The notes below the pieces were generated by a model. That model was not told where the DNA came from. It worked only from the letters and a program-made list of their open reading frames with translations, and did not search any database. Shown piece after piece: positions 7,722 through 14,946 of a stretch of DNA of 29,061 nt; the first letter of the stretch is position 1; each line of letters opens with the position of its first letter. Both the position numbers and the translations under genes were made by a program. This DNA is from Gemmatimonadota bacterium (lineage in GTDB: Bacteria > Latescibacterota > UBA2968 > UBA8231): positions 1-29,061 of the forward strand of contig JABHDC010000101.1 of NCBI GenBank assembly GCA_018673255.1, given 5' to 3'.

Positions 7722-8663
7722 TCAGTCCTGCGGTATCACATCCGGTGCCAGACGCTGGCCGATTCGAAATCCGACCTCAATCGCCTGTGGTGTCGAACCA
7801 ACCGTTGCCGGGAGCGGAATCGCACTCGACAGGTGGGGCCCGATAATCTCCGCGACCTCGACCAGGGCAACACGCTCGCCCTGTGCATCGAGAATTGGTA
7901 CTACATCCCCTGCTTCGAGGTAGTCATCAACCCCGATCCCAAGGAAGATCTGCTCTTCGTCAACTGCCAGCACTCGCGCACCCTCTCGACTGAGCACAAG
8001 CGGTCGCCGATCATAGATCGTCCCTACAATGTCCACGGCCATTTCGTCGAGGGCACGATGCACGAAGCGGCCAAACGCCAGTTCCTCAAAAGCCTCACTG
8101 TCGAAATCGATCTCGCGTAACGTGTCCAACTCACGATCGTGCGCTGTAGGTCGTCCGAACAGATTCAACTCCAGTGGACGCATCACACTATCTCGCACCA
8201 CACTCAACGTTCGCACGACTGCTCCCGTTGTCGTACGCGTCAACTCGACTTCGTCCACCCCGATCGAATACGTGAACGAACGATAGCCGCCTAGATTCGG
8301 ATCACCCGCTACCACCCGACGAATCCCGCATTTGGTCACGACACCACGCAGCACGTAATCAGCATCCAGAGCTTGTCCCACGGCGATGGCCAGACTCAAC
8401 TGTCGCTCACCAGCCTCACGGGCAATGTCTTCAGCAACCGTCACGCTGTCAGCATCAATCACCTGTAACGAGGACAACGAGGTCAGATGCGTTCCAAGCG
8501 CTCGCGGCACGTCATCACTCAGTGTCCAACGGCCTTCGAATCCCGCCTCATTGTCGAAGCTCAGGATGGCAATGCGCGGGCCCAGGCTGGCAGCTGCCGG
8601 TGACAGACCGCCAACGACCAGCGCCACAAGGGCCAGAGGCACCCAGCCCACCCGTGACCACAC
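7722..8663 (-). CDS. Exported CsgG/FlgT-like protein
   Basis: A 313-residue protein with a Sec signal peptide (hydrophobic residues 8-20, S-P-A-A-A-S near 21-26). The mature N-terminus reads R-I-A-I-L-S-F-D-N-E-A then L-G-T-H-L-T-S-L-S-S-L-Q-V-I-D, and later A-L-D-A-D-Y-V-L-R-G-V-V. This is the pattern of the CsgG/TolB-N/FlgT-type domain, in which a 'vaVldF' strand is followed by a helix and 'ADyvv.G'. The C-terminal part (V-D-D-Y-L-E-A-G-D-V-V-P-I-L-D-A-Q-G-E-R-V-A) looks like the small beta domain at the end of FlgT-like proteins. It is probably periplasmic or attached to the inner face of the outer membrane, as a structural collar or adaptor of the machine. The start is GTG, 7 bases after the previous stop. 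The family-level match is by eye and moderate. Confidence 0.7.
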   Translation of the reverse strand: MWSRVGWVPLALVALVVGGLSPAAASLGPRIAILSFDNEAGFEGRWTLSDDVPRALGTHLTSLSSLQVIDADSVTVAEDIAREAGERQLSLAIAVGQALDADYVLRGVVTKCGIRRVVAGDPNLGGYRSFTYSIGVDEVELTRTTTGAVVRTLSVVRDSVMRPLELNLFGRPTAHDRELDTLREIDFDSEAFEELAFGRFVHRALDEMAVDIVGTIYDRRPLVLSREGARVLAVDEEQIFLGIGVDDYLEAGDVVPILDAQGERVALVEVAEIIGPHLSSAIPLPATVGSTPQAIEVGFRIGQRLAPDVIPQD

Positions 8664-8670
8664 GATGGGC

Positions 8671-9435
8671 CTAACCGTCCGTCCCAGTCGCTACCTGCTC
8701 CTCCTGCCCGACCTCCAGGGTGCGATCGAAATCTATGGTGATATCGACCGCTTCCAGGGGCTGTCCCGAGGCATCGAAGCGCAGGACGAAGTCTTCGAGC
8801 ACGAGTCGAGCCTGCTCCACGTCTTCAGCAAACGGATCGAAGGCAATCAGACCACCGTATGACTCCCCCTTGAAGACCAGCTGGTCTTCCAGATACGCTG
8901 TACTGCGCACATTTCCCATGCGCAGGTCGAAACGATAGAACTCATTCCCACTCTGGCCACGCAACGCACGATAGTAGCGCTCAAAGCTGTTGTGCGGCGA
9001 CCATGACGGGATGCCGTAGCTGTTGAGTTCCTCACCCCGATTCGTCGTCAGGACCGCCTTGAGCGGGTCCAGCAGCACCTTGGCATAGATATCGTTGATG
9101 ACCGTTACCCGGAAGACGGTGAAACGCACCGGTGTATAGCCAAGCAGTGGATCGACCCAGTTCCCATACGAATACGGATTGGTCGAAAAGCGACCCCGCT
9201 TGGAATCTTCAGGAAACAGTGCAGTGATCTGGACTTCGTCGAGGGGCTCCACATGCACCCGCAATCCTTCGATGGCGTATGTGGCACCGGCCTCGCCCAG
9301 TTCGATATCCGCCGACGACATTTCGGTGGAGGCAGCCAGCGTGCTGCTGTAATGGATCTTGGGCAGGGTGACACTGCACGCCACGAGGGCGAGCACCGCC
9401 AACCCGGCGAGGGTGCTCTTGTGCACGTCAGCCAC
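8671..9435 (-). CDS. Putative lipoprotein of unknown function
   Basis: A 254-residue protein starting with GTG. The N-terminus has one lysine, a hydrophobic run and L-V-A-C, giving a lipidated Cys at residue 20. No family is recognised. The mature part is mostly predicted beta-structure, with P-V-R-F-T-V-F-R-V-T-V-I-N-D near residue 101-114 (a strand pattern common in extracytoplasmic beta-sandwiches), F-E-R-Y-Y-R-A-L-R-G and a late L-V-L-E-D-F-V-L-R-F-D-A-S-G. The start overlaps the end of the DUF4159 gene by 8 bases, so translation is likely coupled. Inside a motor-containing operon it is a candidate outer-membrane-anchored periplasmic subunit, in the position that Pal or GltK-like lipoproteins hold in other systems. 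Localisation to the inner or outer membrane cannot be decided; residue +2 after the Cys is Ser. Confidence 0.75.
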   Translation of the reverse strand: MADVHKSTLAGLAVLALVACSVTLPKIHYSSTLAASTEMSSADIELGEAGATYAIEGLRVHVEPLDEVQITALFPEDSKRGRFSTNPYSYGNWVDPLLGYTPVRFTVFRVTVINDIYAKVLLDPLKAVLTTNRGEELNSYGIPSWSPHNSFERYYRALRGQSGNEFYRFDLRMGNVRSTAYLEDQLVFKGESYGGLIAFDPFAEDVEQARLVLEDFVLRFDASGQPLEAVDITIDFDRTLEVGQEEQVATGTDG

Positions 9436-10660
9436 TCCCTTCGCTGTAGAAGTCGATCTGCTGTTGAGCGATCGAGCCTTCCTGGGTGAGGGCGAAGATC
9501 ACAGCATTGATGCCGAATCGCAGTTGCGGTTCGTTGCCGTAGTTCCGCGCCCAGGTATGGACATATCCCTTGTCAGAATAGATGGCCACCAAGCGACCAT
9601 CGAGGAAGATCCCCTCGATGTGATAGGAGGATCTGGCCTGCGTCACGCGCTCACGGCCCCGCTGCGCTGCCGCCCCGCCCACCTCGAGTTCCGCCCCAAC
9701 CGGGGGTCCGTCGAAATCGTAATAGGTATGGAAGATCGGATGATCGTTGGGGATGATCTGCAACACACCGTCGCCACGCAGGGCATCGCGGAAGATCCGC
9801 CGCAGGGCCGCCTCGCCCTGGCTGAACTCTTCCGTCGGATTGGCATTGTCCGTGAAGATGAACCCACCGCGGCGCATATACTCGCCCAGATTAGCGATCT
9901 CCCGCTCCGTCAACTCGAAGGCTTCCTGCGCCGTGAGAAAGACAAAGGGCGTGCGGAACAGGGATTGCGAATCTATGAAGAGATGCGCATCGACCTTGGC
10001 CGTGATCCCCGTCTGCTCGTTGAGGGCACGCACCAGATTCGGCACGGCTTTGGCCGCCGAGTCGAACGTCGGTTCCAGATCCGTCGCCCACGCCGTACCC
10101 AGATAGACGAAACCCTTCACATTGCGACGATCCGACGGGTCCTGAATGATCAGACCCTTGAATTTCCCCGTATCCAACGCGCGCAGATCGATCAACTCTT
10201 CGCGCATGGCGATCCGCTTCTCCGGCTCCTTGGTGCCTTCGATGCGCGTCGCCGACAATTCGATCGGGCCCGTATCGAGCCGTAGACCGGTACCGGTATC
10301 CAGGGCGTAGTCGAAGGTCTGCACCCGGCCGAGACCACTCAGGCCCTGCAGACGCGGCGCCTTGCGCTGCAGCCTCGGCCGCAGAGCGGTTACTTCCTTC
10401 GTCATCGCACGTGGACGCAGGCGCTGACGTTTGAGCACAAATTGCTTCGTCGAACGCGGTTTACGAATCACCAGGCGTGTCAGGGCCGGTGGTGGCGGTG
10501 TGCGCTCGGCAGCAAAGAAAATCCCGTAGATCGCGCCCCCGCTGAGCATCGTCGAGGCGATGAGCAGTCCGTAGATCGACAGGCGGCGCGTCTCGGTAAG
10601 GAGACGCCCGAAATTGATCCGATCGGAGGGTGAAGAGAAGCGGCCGGGAGCCGATGGCAT
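9428..10660 (-). CDS. Membrane-anchored DUF4159 protein with TonB-like layout
   Basis: A 410-residue protein. Residues 1-28 are cytoplasmic, a single membrane helix lies at about 29-50, and then come P-P-P-P (55-58) and a strongly basic linker (I-R-K-P-R-S-T-K-Q-F, further Arg/Lys-rich segments to about 105). From about residue 165 to the end it matches the DUF4159 pattern: P-F-V-F-L-T-A-Q-E-A-F-E-L-T-E-R-E, then E-Y-M-R-R-G-G-F-I-F-T-D-N, H-P-I-F-H-T-Y-Y-D-F, G-R-L-V-A-I-Y-S-D-K-G-Y and N-A-V-I-F-A-L-T-Q-E-G. The function of DUF4159 is not established. The N-terminal anchor plus proline/basic linker is the layout of TonB and TolA, and no other TonB or TolA is encoded in this ExbB/ExbD locus. 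It may therefore be the moving arm of the motor, which is inference. It overlaps the next gene by 8 bases. Confidence 0.85.
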   Translation of the reverse strand: MPSAPGRFSSPSDRINFGRLLTETRRLSIYGLLIASTMLSGGAIYGIFFAAERTPPPPALTRLVIRKPRSTKQFVLKRQRLRPRAMTKEVTALRPRLQRKAPRLQGLSGLGRVQTFDYALDTGTGLRLDTGPIELSATRIEGTKEPEKRIAMREELIDLRALDTGKFKGLIIQDPSDRRNVKGFVYLGTAWATDLEPTFDSAAKAVPNLVRALNEQTGITAKVDAHLFIDSQSLFRTPFVFLTAQEAFELTEREIANLGEYMRRGGFIFTDNANPTEEFSQGEAALRRIFRDALRGDGVLQIIPNDHPIFHTYYDFDGPPVGAELEVGGAAAQRGRERVTQARSSYHIEGIFLDGRLVAIYSDKGYVHTWARNYGNEPQLRFGINAVIFALTQEGSIAQQQIDFYSEGSG

Positions 10661-10682
10661 GAGGGAGTGCCTTTACCGCGCC

Positions 10683-11111
10683 TTACGGCACGACCAGCGT
10701 GTCAGGAGTGGAGGTGGGGCCGAAAAAGCCGATATCATCGACCGCCCACAGGCGAATGATGTAGAATGTGCCGGACGTGAGTTGTGCACTCGCTTCTTCA
10801 TAGACCGTCGCCGATGCGTCACCGACGAAATGGGTCTCTTCTGCTCCGGATGTGTCAGTGAGACTCACGACAAAGCCATCCACATTTGTCGTCGTCGACA
10901 TCTGCCAGGTGACGGTGAGATCACCCGAATCCAGCGTGGACTCCACATCGGTCGGCTGAGCGAGCAGATCTTCGTGATACCTGGCGGGCAGATCCGTGTC
11001 GTTGCTGCAAGCAGCCATTGTCAGCGCCGTGAGGGCGAACATCCAGATCGCCAGATGTCGGTGTGTCCCGATGTCCTTCGCCATCATCCTCGTGCTTTCA
11101 AGCATCCTCAT
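10683..11111 (-). CDS. Small lipoprotein with a fibronectin type III-like domain
   Basis: About 142 residues from the ATG at 11111. A hydrophobic run (L-A-I-W-M-F-A-L-T-A-L-T) is followed by M-A-A-C, giving a lipobox Cys near residue 35. The remainder resembles one FN3 module: P-T-D-V-E-S-T-L-D-S-G-D-L-T-V-T-W at the start, V-D-G-F-V-V-S-L-T-D in the middle and F-Y-I-I-R-L-W-A-V-D-D-I-G near the end, the usual strand B, C and F positions. The ATG overlaps the stop of the preceding gene by one base (TGATG). In-frame GTG 11114 and ATGs at 11087 and 11084 are also possible; the last would give a tidier 26-residue signal peptide. Role unknown; likely a periplasmic or surface accessory of the complex. 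Confidence 0.75.
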   Translation of the reverse strand: MRMLESTRMMAKDIGTHRHLAIWMFALTALTMAACSNDTDLPARYHEDLLAQPTDVESTLDSGDLTVTWQMSTTTNVDGFVVSLTDTSGAEETHFVGDASATVYEEASAQLTSGTFYIIRLWAVDDIGFFGPTSTPDTLVVP

Positions 11112-11641
11112 CACCAGCGTGCCACCAGGGCCAGCCCCGGTGCCTCCCCGATGGTCTGTGGCGCCAGCGAGACACGCTGTGCCGCCGGTTCGACACCATC
11201 CAGCAACAGAACGTCGACCAGATTGTAGGTATACAGCGCCACCGACAGCGCACCGAAGGCCGTACGCATCGTGTGCGAACGATCGAGATCATCTTTGCGG
11301 TCTGTGAGCCGGGCCCAGGCTTCGTCGGCTTCACCAAAACTGCCGCCCTCACGCAGGGCCAGATACCGGGCCGTTTCCAGTTTGAATTGCTTCTCGTGGG
11401 TGCCGTAGTCGCTGTTGGAACTCAACCAGGCGACGAGGAAGGCCGTATGACCCACGATCATCGCTGTACCACGTTCACGATGGCCGGTGGCCAGCTGCCC
11501 AAGTCCTGGATACAGTGCGGACAGTAGTCGGGCTTGTCGCACCGAAACCTGGTCCTGCTGCACCTGGAATCCGGCCGCCTCGGCCGGTGCCAGTTGCAGC
11601 CCCAGTGCCGCGACGACGACGAACAGTTGTAGACGCCACAT
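11111..11641 (-). CDS. Small exported membrane protein with PGLGQ motif (DUF5683-like)
   Basis: A 176-residue protein. A signal peptide or first helix covers residues 3-20 and ends A-P-A-E-A-A-G. The motif A-L-Y-P-G-L-G-Q-L-A-T-G at about 42-53, followed by R-G-T-A-M-I-V-G-H-T-A-F-L-V-A, matches the 'lPGlGQ.y.g...kG' start of DUF5683-type and related small membrane proteins. A second hydrophobic segment near 130-145 (F-G-A-L-S-V-A-L-Y-T-Y-N-L-V-D) supports a membrane location. I chose ATG 11641 because AGGAG lies 8 bases upstream and it starts cleanly with a signal peptide. ATG 11701 overlaps the TPR gene stop (ATGA) but adds 20 charged residues. Function is unknown; such proteins are common near type IX secretion and envelope genes in Bacteroidetes-related phyla. 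Confidence 0.72.
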   Translation of the reverse strand: MWRLQLFVVVAALGLQLAPAEAAGFQVQQDQVSVRQARLLSALYPGLGQLATGHRERGTAMIVGHTAFLVAWLSSNSDYGTHEKQFKLETARYLALREGGSFGEADEAWARLTDRKDDLDRSHTMRTAFGALSVALYTYNLVDVLLLDGVEPAAQRVSLAPQTIGEAPGLALVARW

Positions 11642-11649
11642 GGGGCGGT

Positions 11650-11654
11650 CTCCT
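11650..11654 (-). promoter_or_regulatory. Ribosome binding site deciding the start at 11641
   Basis: On the minus strand AGGAG (within AAGAGGAG) lies 8 bases before the ATG at 11639-11641. No comparable site precedes the in-frame upstream ATG at 11701. Confidence 0.65.
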
Positions 11655-11697
11655 CTTGCGATCCCTCTGATGATCTTGATCTCTCGGTCGATCCTCA

Positions 11698-14600
11698 TCA
11701 TAGCCTCGTGCTCACGATCCAGTCTCGATGGGCCCGAGCGAACTGAAAGGCTTCACGCGTCGCCCGTTCTTTCTCGTAGAGGACGATCACTTCATCATAC
11801 AGATCCACTGCTTCCTGCCAGCGGCCGATGCTCTCCAGACAGACGCCCATATTGCTGATCGCGCCGATCTCGCTCTCCGTCCCCGGGTACGCGTCGCGCA
11901 CCTGGCGGAAGATCTCGATGGCACGGCGGTAGTCCGCCTCACCACCTCCGCTGTCGGCGACATCCATCAGCTCAAGGCCCTTCTCGTATTCCTGGTAGGC
12001 CAGGGCCTCCTTGAGTTCGTCGAGCAGTTTGGGTACTTGCTGGGCGACGGGAGCGTCAGGATAGGCGTCCTGGACCTTGCGATAGGCCGTCAGGGCATCC
12101 GAATACTGCTGCCTGTTGTAGGCATAATCGCCGAAGGTGAACTGGGCCGCCGCCGCGAAGGGTGAGTCTGGATAGTTCTCCAGTATGCGGCCGAACTCCA
12201 CCATCGCCTCATCCTCACGGTCCAACTCGATCAGACACCAGGCGAGATTGTACTGGGAATCATCGCCGGATGAGCCGCCGGGATATTCGGCCAGAATCTG
12301 CCGGTAATAACCACTGGCCTCTTCAAAGGCACCCAGCTGATACTTGCTCTCAGCGAGACCGAAAATCAGATCTGCCCGTTCGGGAGCATTCGGATCTTTC
12401 TTCAGCAGAGCGGCAAACAGGCCATGAGCCGCATCGAACTGCCGTAGACTGTAGCGGGCATTCGCCAGGTAGAAATCGACGGTGAAGGCCTGCTCCCGAT
12501 CGAGATTGCCTTCGCGCAGTTCCTCGAAGGCGACAACCGCCCCTTCCAGGTCGCCCGTGGCAAACAGGTGGGTGGCGCTGTTCAACCGCACCGGCACTTC
12601 GAAGAGAGATCCGGGGTAACGCTCCAGAAGCTGGGAGAAGGCCGCCATCGCCCCCTCGCCCTCTCCCTGTCGAAGCCGGATGTCACCCAACAGATACAGT
12701 GCCTTCTCTCGCAGCCGGAAAGGACGCTCATCGCTGAGTTCGTCGGCGAAGTCCAGGTCCAGCAGACGCTGCGCGATCAGGGCCGCTTGTCTGTAGTCGT
12801 CACGCTCATAGTAGAGATCGAGTATGCGGCTGAGCAGATCCGCTTCTTCCTCACGGGTCTGCGCCGTGCGAGCCATCTCATCGAGGATGGCCAGAGCATC
12901 AGTGCCACGATTCTGGCGCAGATAGGTGATCGCCAGGGCATCACGGGCATACTTCACTTTTGCCGGATCGGCAACTTCATCGATCACCCACTGCAGATCC
13001 TCGATCGCCGTCGCCATCTGACCCGTCAACAGGGCCGAGTTTCCCCGGGCCAGCCGTAGGGCCTCTTCCAGATCTCGTGGTGGTGCCGCCGCCAGGCCTG
13101 CCGTGAAGTGCACGAGGGCCTGGTCGGATTCTCCCAGAGACTGATGCGATTGGCCGATCAAATACTGATAGCTGCTCAGGTAGGCTTCGTCGGCGCTGGC
13201 AATGGCCGTCTCGAGCGTCTCGATCGCTTCCTGTCCCCGTCCCAGACTCAGCAGGGCGTGCCCACCACCCATGGCAGCGCGAGCATACAAGGGTGAAGCC
13301 GCGGTGATCTGCCTGAAGGCCGTCACCGCATCCTCCAGCTGATTCTGCGCCTGATGGGACAGCCCCATTAGCAGCAAGGCCTCATCCGTCAGATCGCTGC
13401 CGGGGAATTCGTTGAGAAGTCGCTGGGCCGCCACGATCGCCGCTTGATGATCGCCCTGCTTGCCGTGCAGTTCCGCCAGCTGGACCAGCGAGCGCTCCAC
13501 GTATCCGGCATTCAGGCCATCGGTAATCAGCTGCTCGTACGTGCTACGCGCCGACTGCAGACTCGTGGGTGTCCCCATCGTCTGCTGGGCCAGCGCCCGG
13601 TTGAAGGTCGCATCGATGGCATACTGACCGGCTGGATCCTGCGTCAGCAACGTGTCGTAATGAGTGACCGAAAGACGTAGTTGCTCGCGCGCGACTTCTG
13701 TGCCTCCCACATCATCGGTAAGCTGAGCCCAACGCTGGTAGGCGCTGCCGAGACGATAACGCACACGCGAGGTACTGAAACCCGCCTGGCTGGCAATGTC
13801 ACCATAGGCCTGCAGATAGACGCGGAACTCCGAGATGGAGCTCTCGTAATCATCACGCACCAGCAGGCGTTCGGCCAGGGCATACTGAATCCGGGCCCTC
13901 AGGGTCCGGTCTGAGGTCTCACGGATCGCTTCGCGATAGGTCTCTGCTGCCGCTTGGGCATTGCCGCCATCGTCGTAGAGCTGAGCCATCTGGAGATAAG
14001 CTTCTTCCACCAGATTCCGCTCCGTGCCGAAACGATCGATCACCGTGCGATACGCCGCGACACCCTCATCGTGGCGTCCAAGCCTGGCGTAACAGGTACC
14101 AACCCGGATCTGCGCCTTGGCCGCCAGTTCCAGCGCGGTCTCGTCGACGAGACCAGCCAGCTTCTCCTTGCGGATCCGATCCAGATCCGCCGCCGTCAGT
14201 TCATCGATCCGCTGACGTCGCACCAACTCGCTGTACACCTCGATGGCCTCGTTGTACTGCTCCAGTTTGAGGTAACACTCGCCGATCTGAAACATGCTGC
14301 GGTCGGCCTCAAATCCTGCAGGATAGCGCTCCAGCAAGGTCTGGAAAGCGGTGATCGATTCTTCGTAGCGCTCGGTCTCGTAGTAGGCCCAACCCGTATT
14401 GTAGTAGCCCGTCTTGGCCAGTGGTGTGGCGTCGAAAGCCTCTACCAACTGTGAGGCCACATCAATCACCTGGTCGAATTGCTCCGCCTCATAGTGCAGC
14501 TCGATGAGGCGGCCATAAGCCTGGCCTCGCAATTCGACATGTGTCGCCGTGTCGATGACACGGCGGAATGCATCTTCCGCATTCGTCAATGCCGTCTGGG

Positions 14601-14940
14601 CCAGGGCGCCAAATTCTTCCCGTGTCGCATCGTCGGTGGCATTCTCCGAGAAACGACGGTAGTCGGAATACAACTTGCGATTCGCATTACCAACCTGATA
14701 GACCGCCGCCTCCTGGACCGGATACGCTGCCTCGCCGACAATGACCTGCAGCGCCTGCGTATCCAGCACACGACTTCGCACACGGGAGACGGCATCGTAC
14801 TCGACGATCGCCTGGTCGTAGGCCCCCTCCGCATAGAAGCTCTGGGCCTCACCAAACCGATCCAGCAGCTCCTTTTCTGAAGGAGACTGGAAGGAGAGAT
14901 ACGCCCCGGCCAGGGTGAGGAATGTGAGTAGAAGGGTCAT
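11698..14940 (-). CDS. Large TPR protein, membrane-anchored or exported
   Basis: A 1080-residue protein. A short hydrophobic start (residues 2-17, L-L-L-T-F-L-T-L-A-G-A) acts as a signal peptide or anchor without a clear cleavage site. Nearly all the rest is tetratricopeptide repeats of the type seen in YbgF/CpoB and BamD: A-E-G-A-Y-D-Q-A-I-V-E-Y near residue 37, G-W-A-Y-Y-E-T-E-R-Y-E-E-S-I-T-A-F near 195, Y-N-L-A-W-C-L-I-E-L-D-R-E-D-E-A near 900, and many others. I estimate more than 20 repeats, which would make a long superhelical scaffold. A role as a periplasmic scaffold linking inner-membrane motor and outer-membrane barrels is plausible, given that Tol-Pal (CpoB) and Agl-Glt systems use TPR proteins. 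It starts 6 bases after the last barrel gene, so it is co-transcribed. Confidence 0.88.
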   Translation of the reverse strand: MTLLLTFLTLAGAYLSFQSPSEKELLDRFGEAQSFYAEGAYDQAIVEYDAVSRVRSRVLDTQALQVIVGEAAYPVQEAAVYQVGNANRKLYSDYRRFSENATDDATREEFGALAQTALTNAEDAFRRVIDTATHVELRGQAYGRLIELHYEAEQFDQVIDVASQLVEAFDATPLAKTGYYNTGWAYYETERYEESITAFQTLLERYPAGFEADRSMFQIGECYLKLEQYNEAIEVYSELVRRQRIDELTAADLDRIRKEKLAGLVDETALELAAKAQIRVGTCYARLGRHDEGVAAYRTVIDRFGTERNLVEEAYLQMAQLYDDGGNAQAAAETYREAIRETSDRTLRARIQYALAERLLVRDDYESSISEFRVYLQAYGDIASQAGFSTSRVRYRLGSAYQRWAQLTDDVGGTEVAREQLRLSVTHYDTLLTQDPAGQYAIDATFNRALAQQTMGTPTSLQSARSTYEQLITDGLNAGYVERSLVQLAELHGKQGDHQAAIVAAQRLLNEFPGSDLTDEALLLMGLSHQAQNQLEDAVTAFRQITAASPLYARAAMGGGHALLSLGRGQEAIETLETAIASADEAYLSSYQYLIGQSHQSLGESDQALVHFTAGLAAAPPRDLEEALRLARGNSALLTGQMATAIEDLQWVIDEVADPAKVKYARDALAITYLRQNRGTDALAILDEMARTAQTREEEADLLSRILDLYYERDDYRQAALIAQRLLDLDFADELSDERPFRLREKALYLLGDIRLRQGEGEGAMAAFSQLLERYPGSLFEVPVRLNSATHLFATGDLEGAVVAFEELREGNLDREQAFTVDFYLANARYSLRQFDAAHGLFAALLKKDPNAPERADLIFGLAESKYQLGAFEEASGYYRQILAEYPGGSSGDDSQYNLAWCLIELDREDEAMVEFGRILENYPDSPFAAAAQFTFGDYAYNRQQYSDALTAYRKVQDAYPDAPVAQQVPKLLDELKEALAYQEYEKGLELMDVADSGGGEADYRRAIEIFRQVRDAYPGTESEIGAISNMGVCLESIGRWQEAVDLYDEVIVLYEKERATREAFQFARAHRDWIVSTRL

Positions 14941-14946
14941 GATTGC

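Noticed and set aside
9359..10285. A 308-codon plus-strand frame opposite the DUF4159 gene
   Set aside because: Low-complexity Arg/Asp/Ile composition typical of a shadow frame; the minus strand encodes conserved DUF4159 motifs.
11698..14940. Possible direct DNA repeats or a CRISPR-like array within the large TPR gene
   Set aside because: The periodicity is at the protein level only (34-residue TPR units); the DNA of the units is not repeated and there are no regular identical repeats with spacers.
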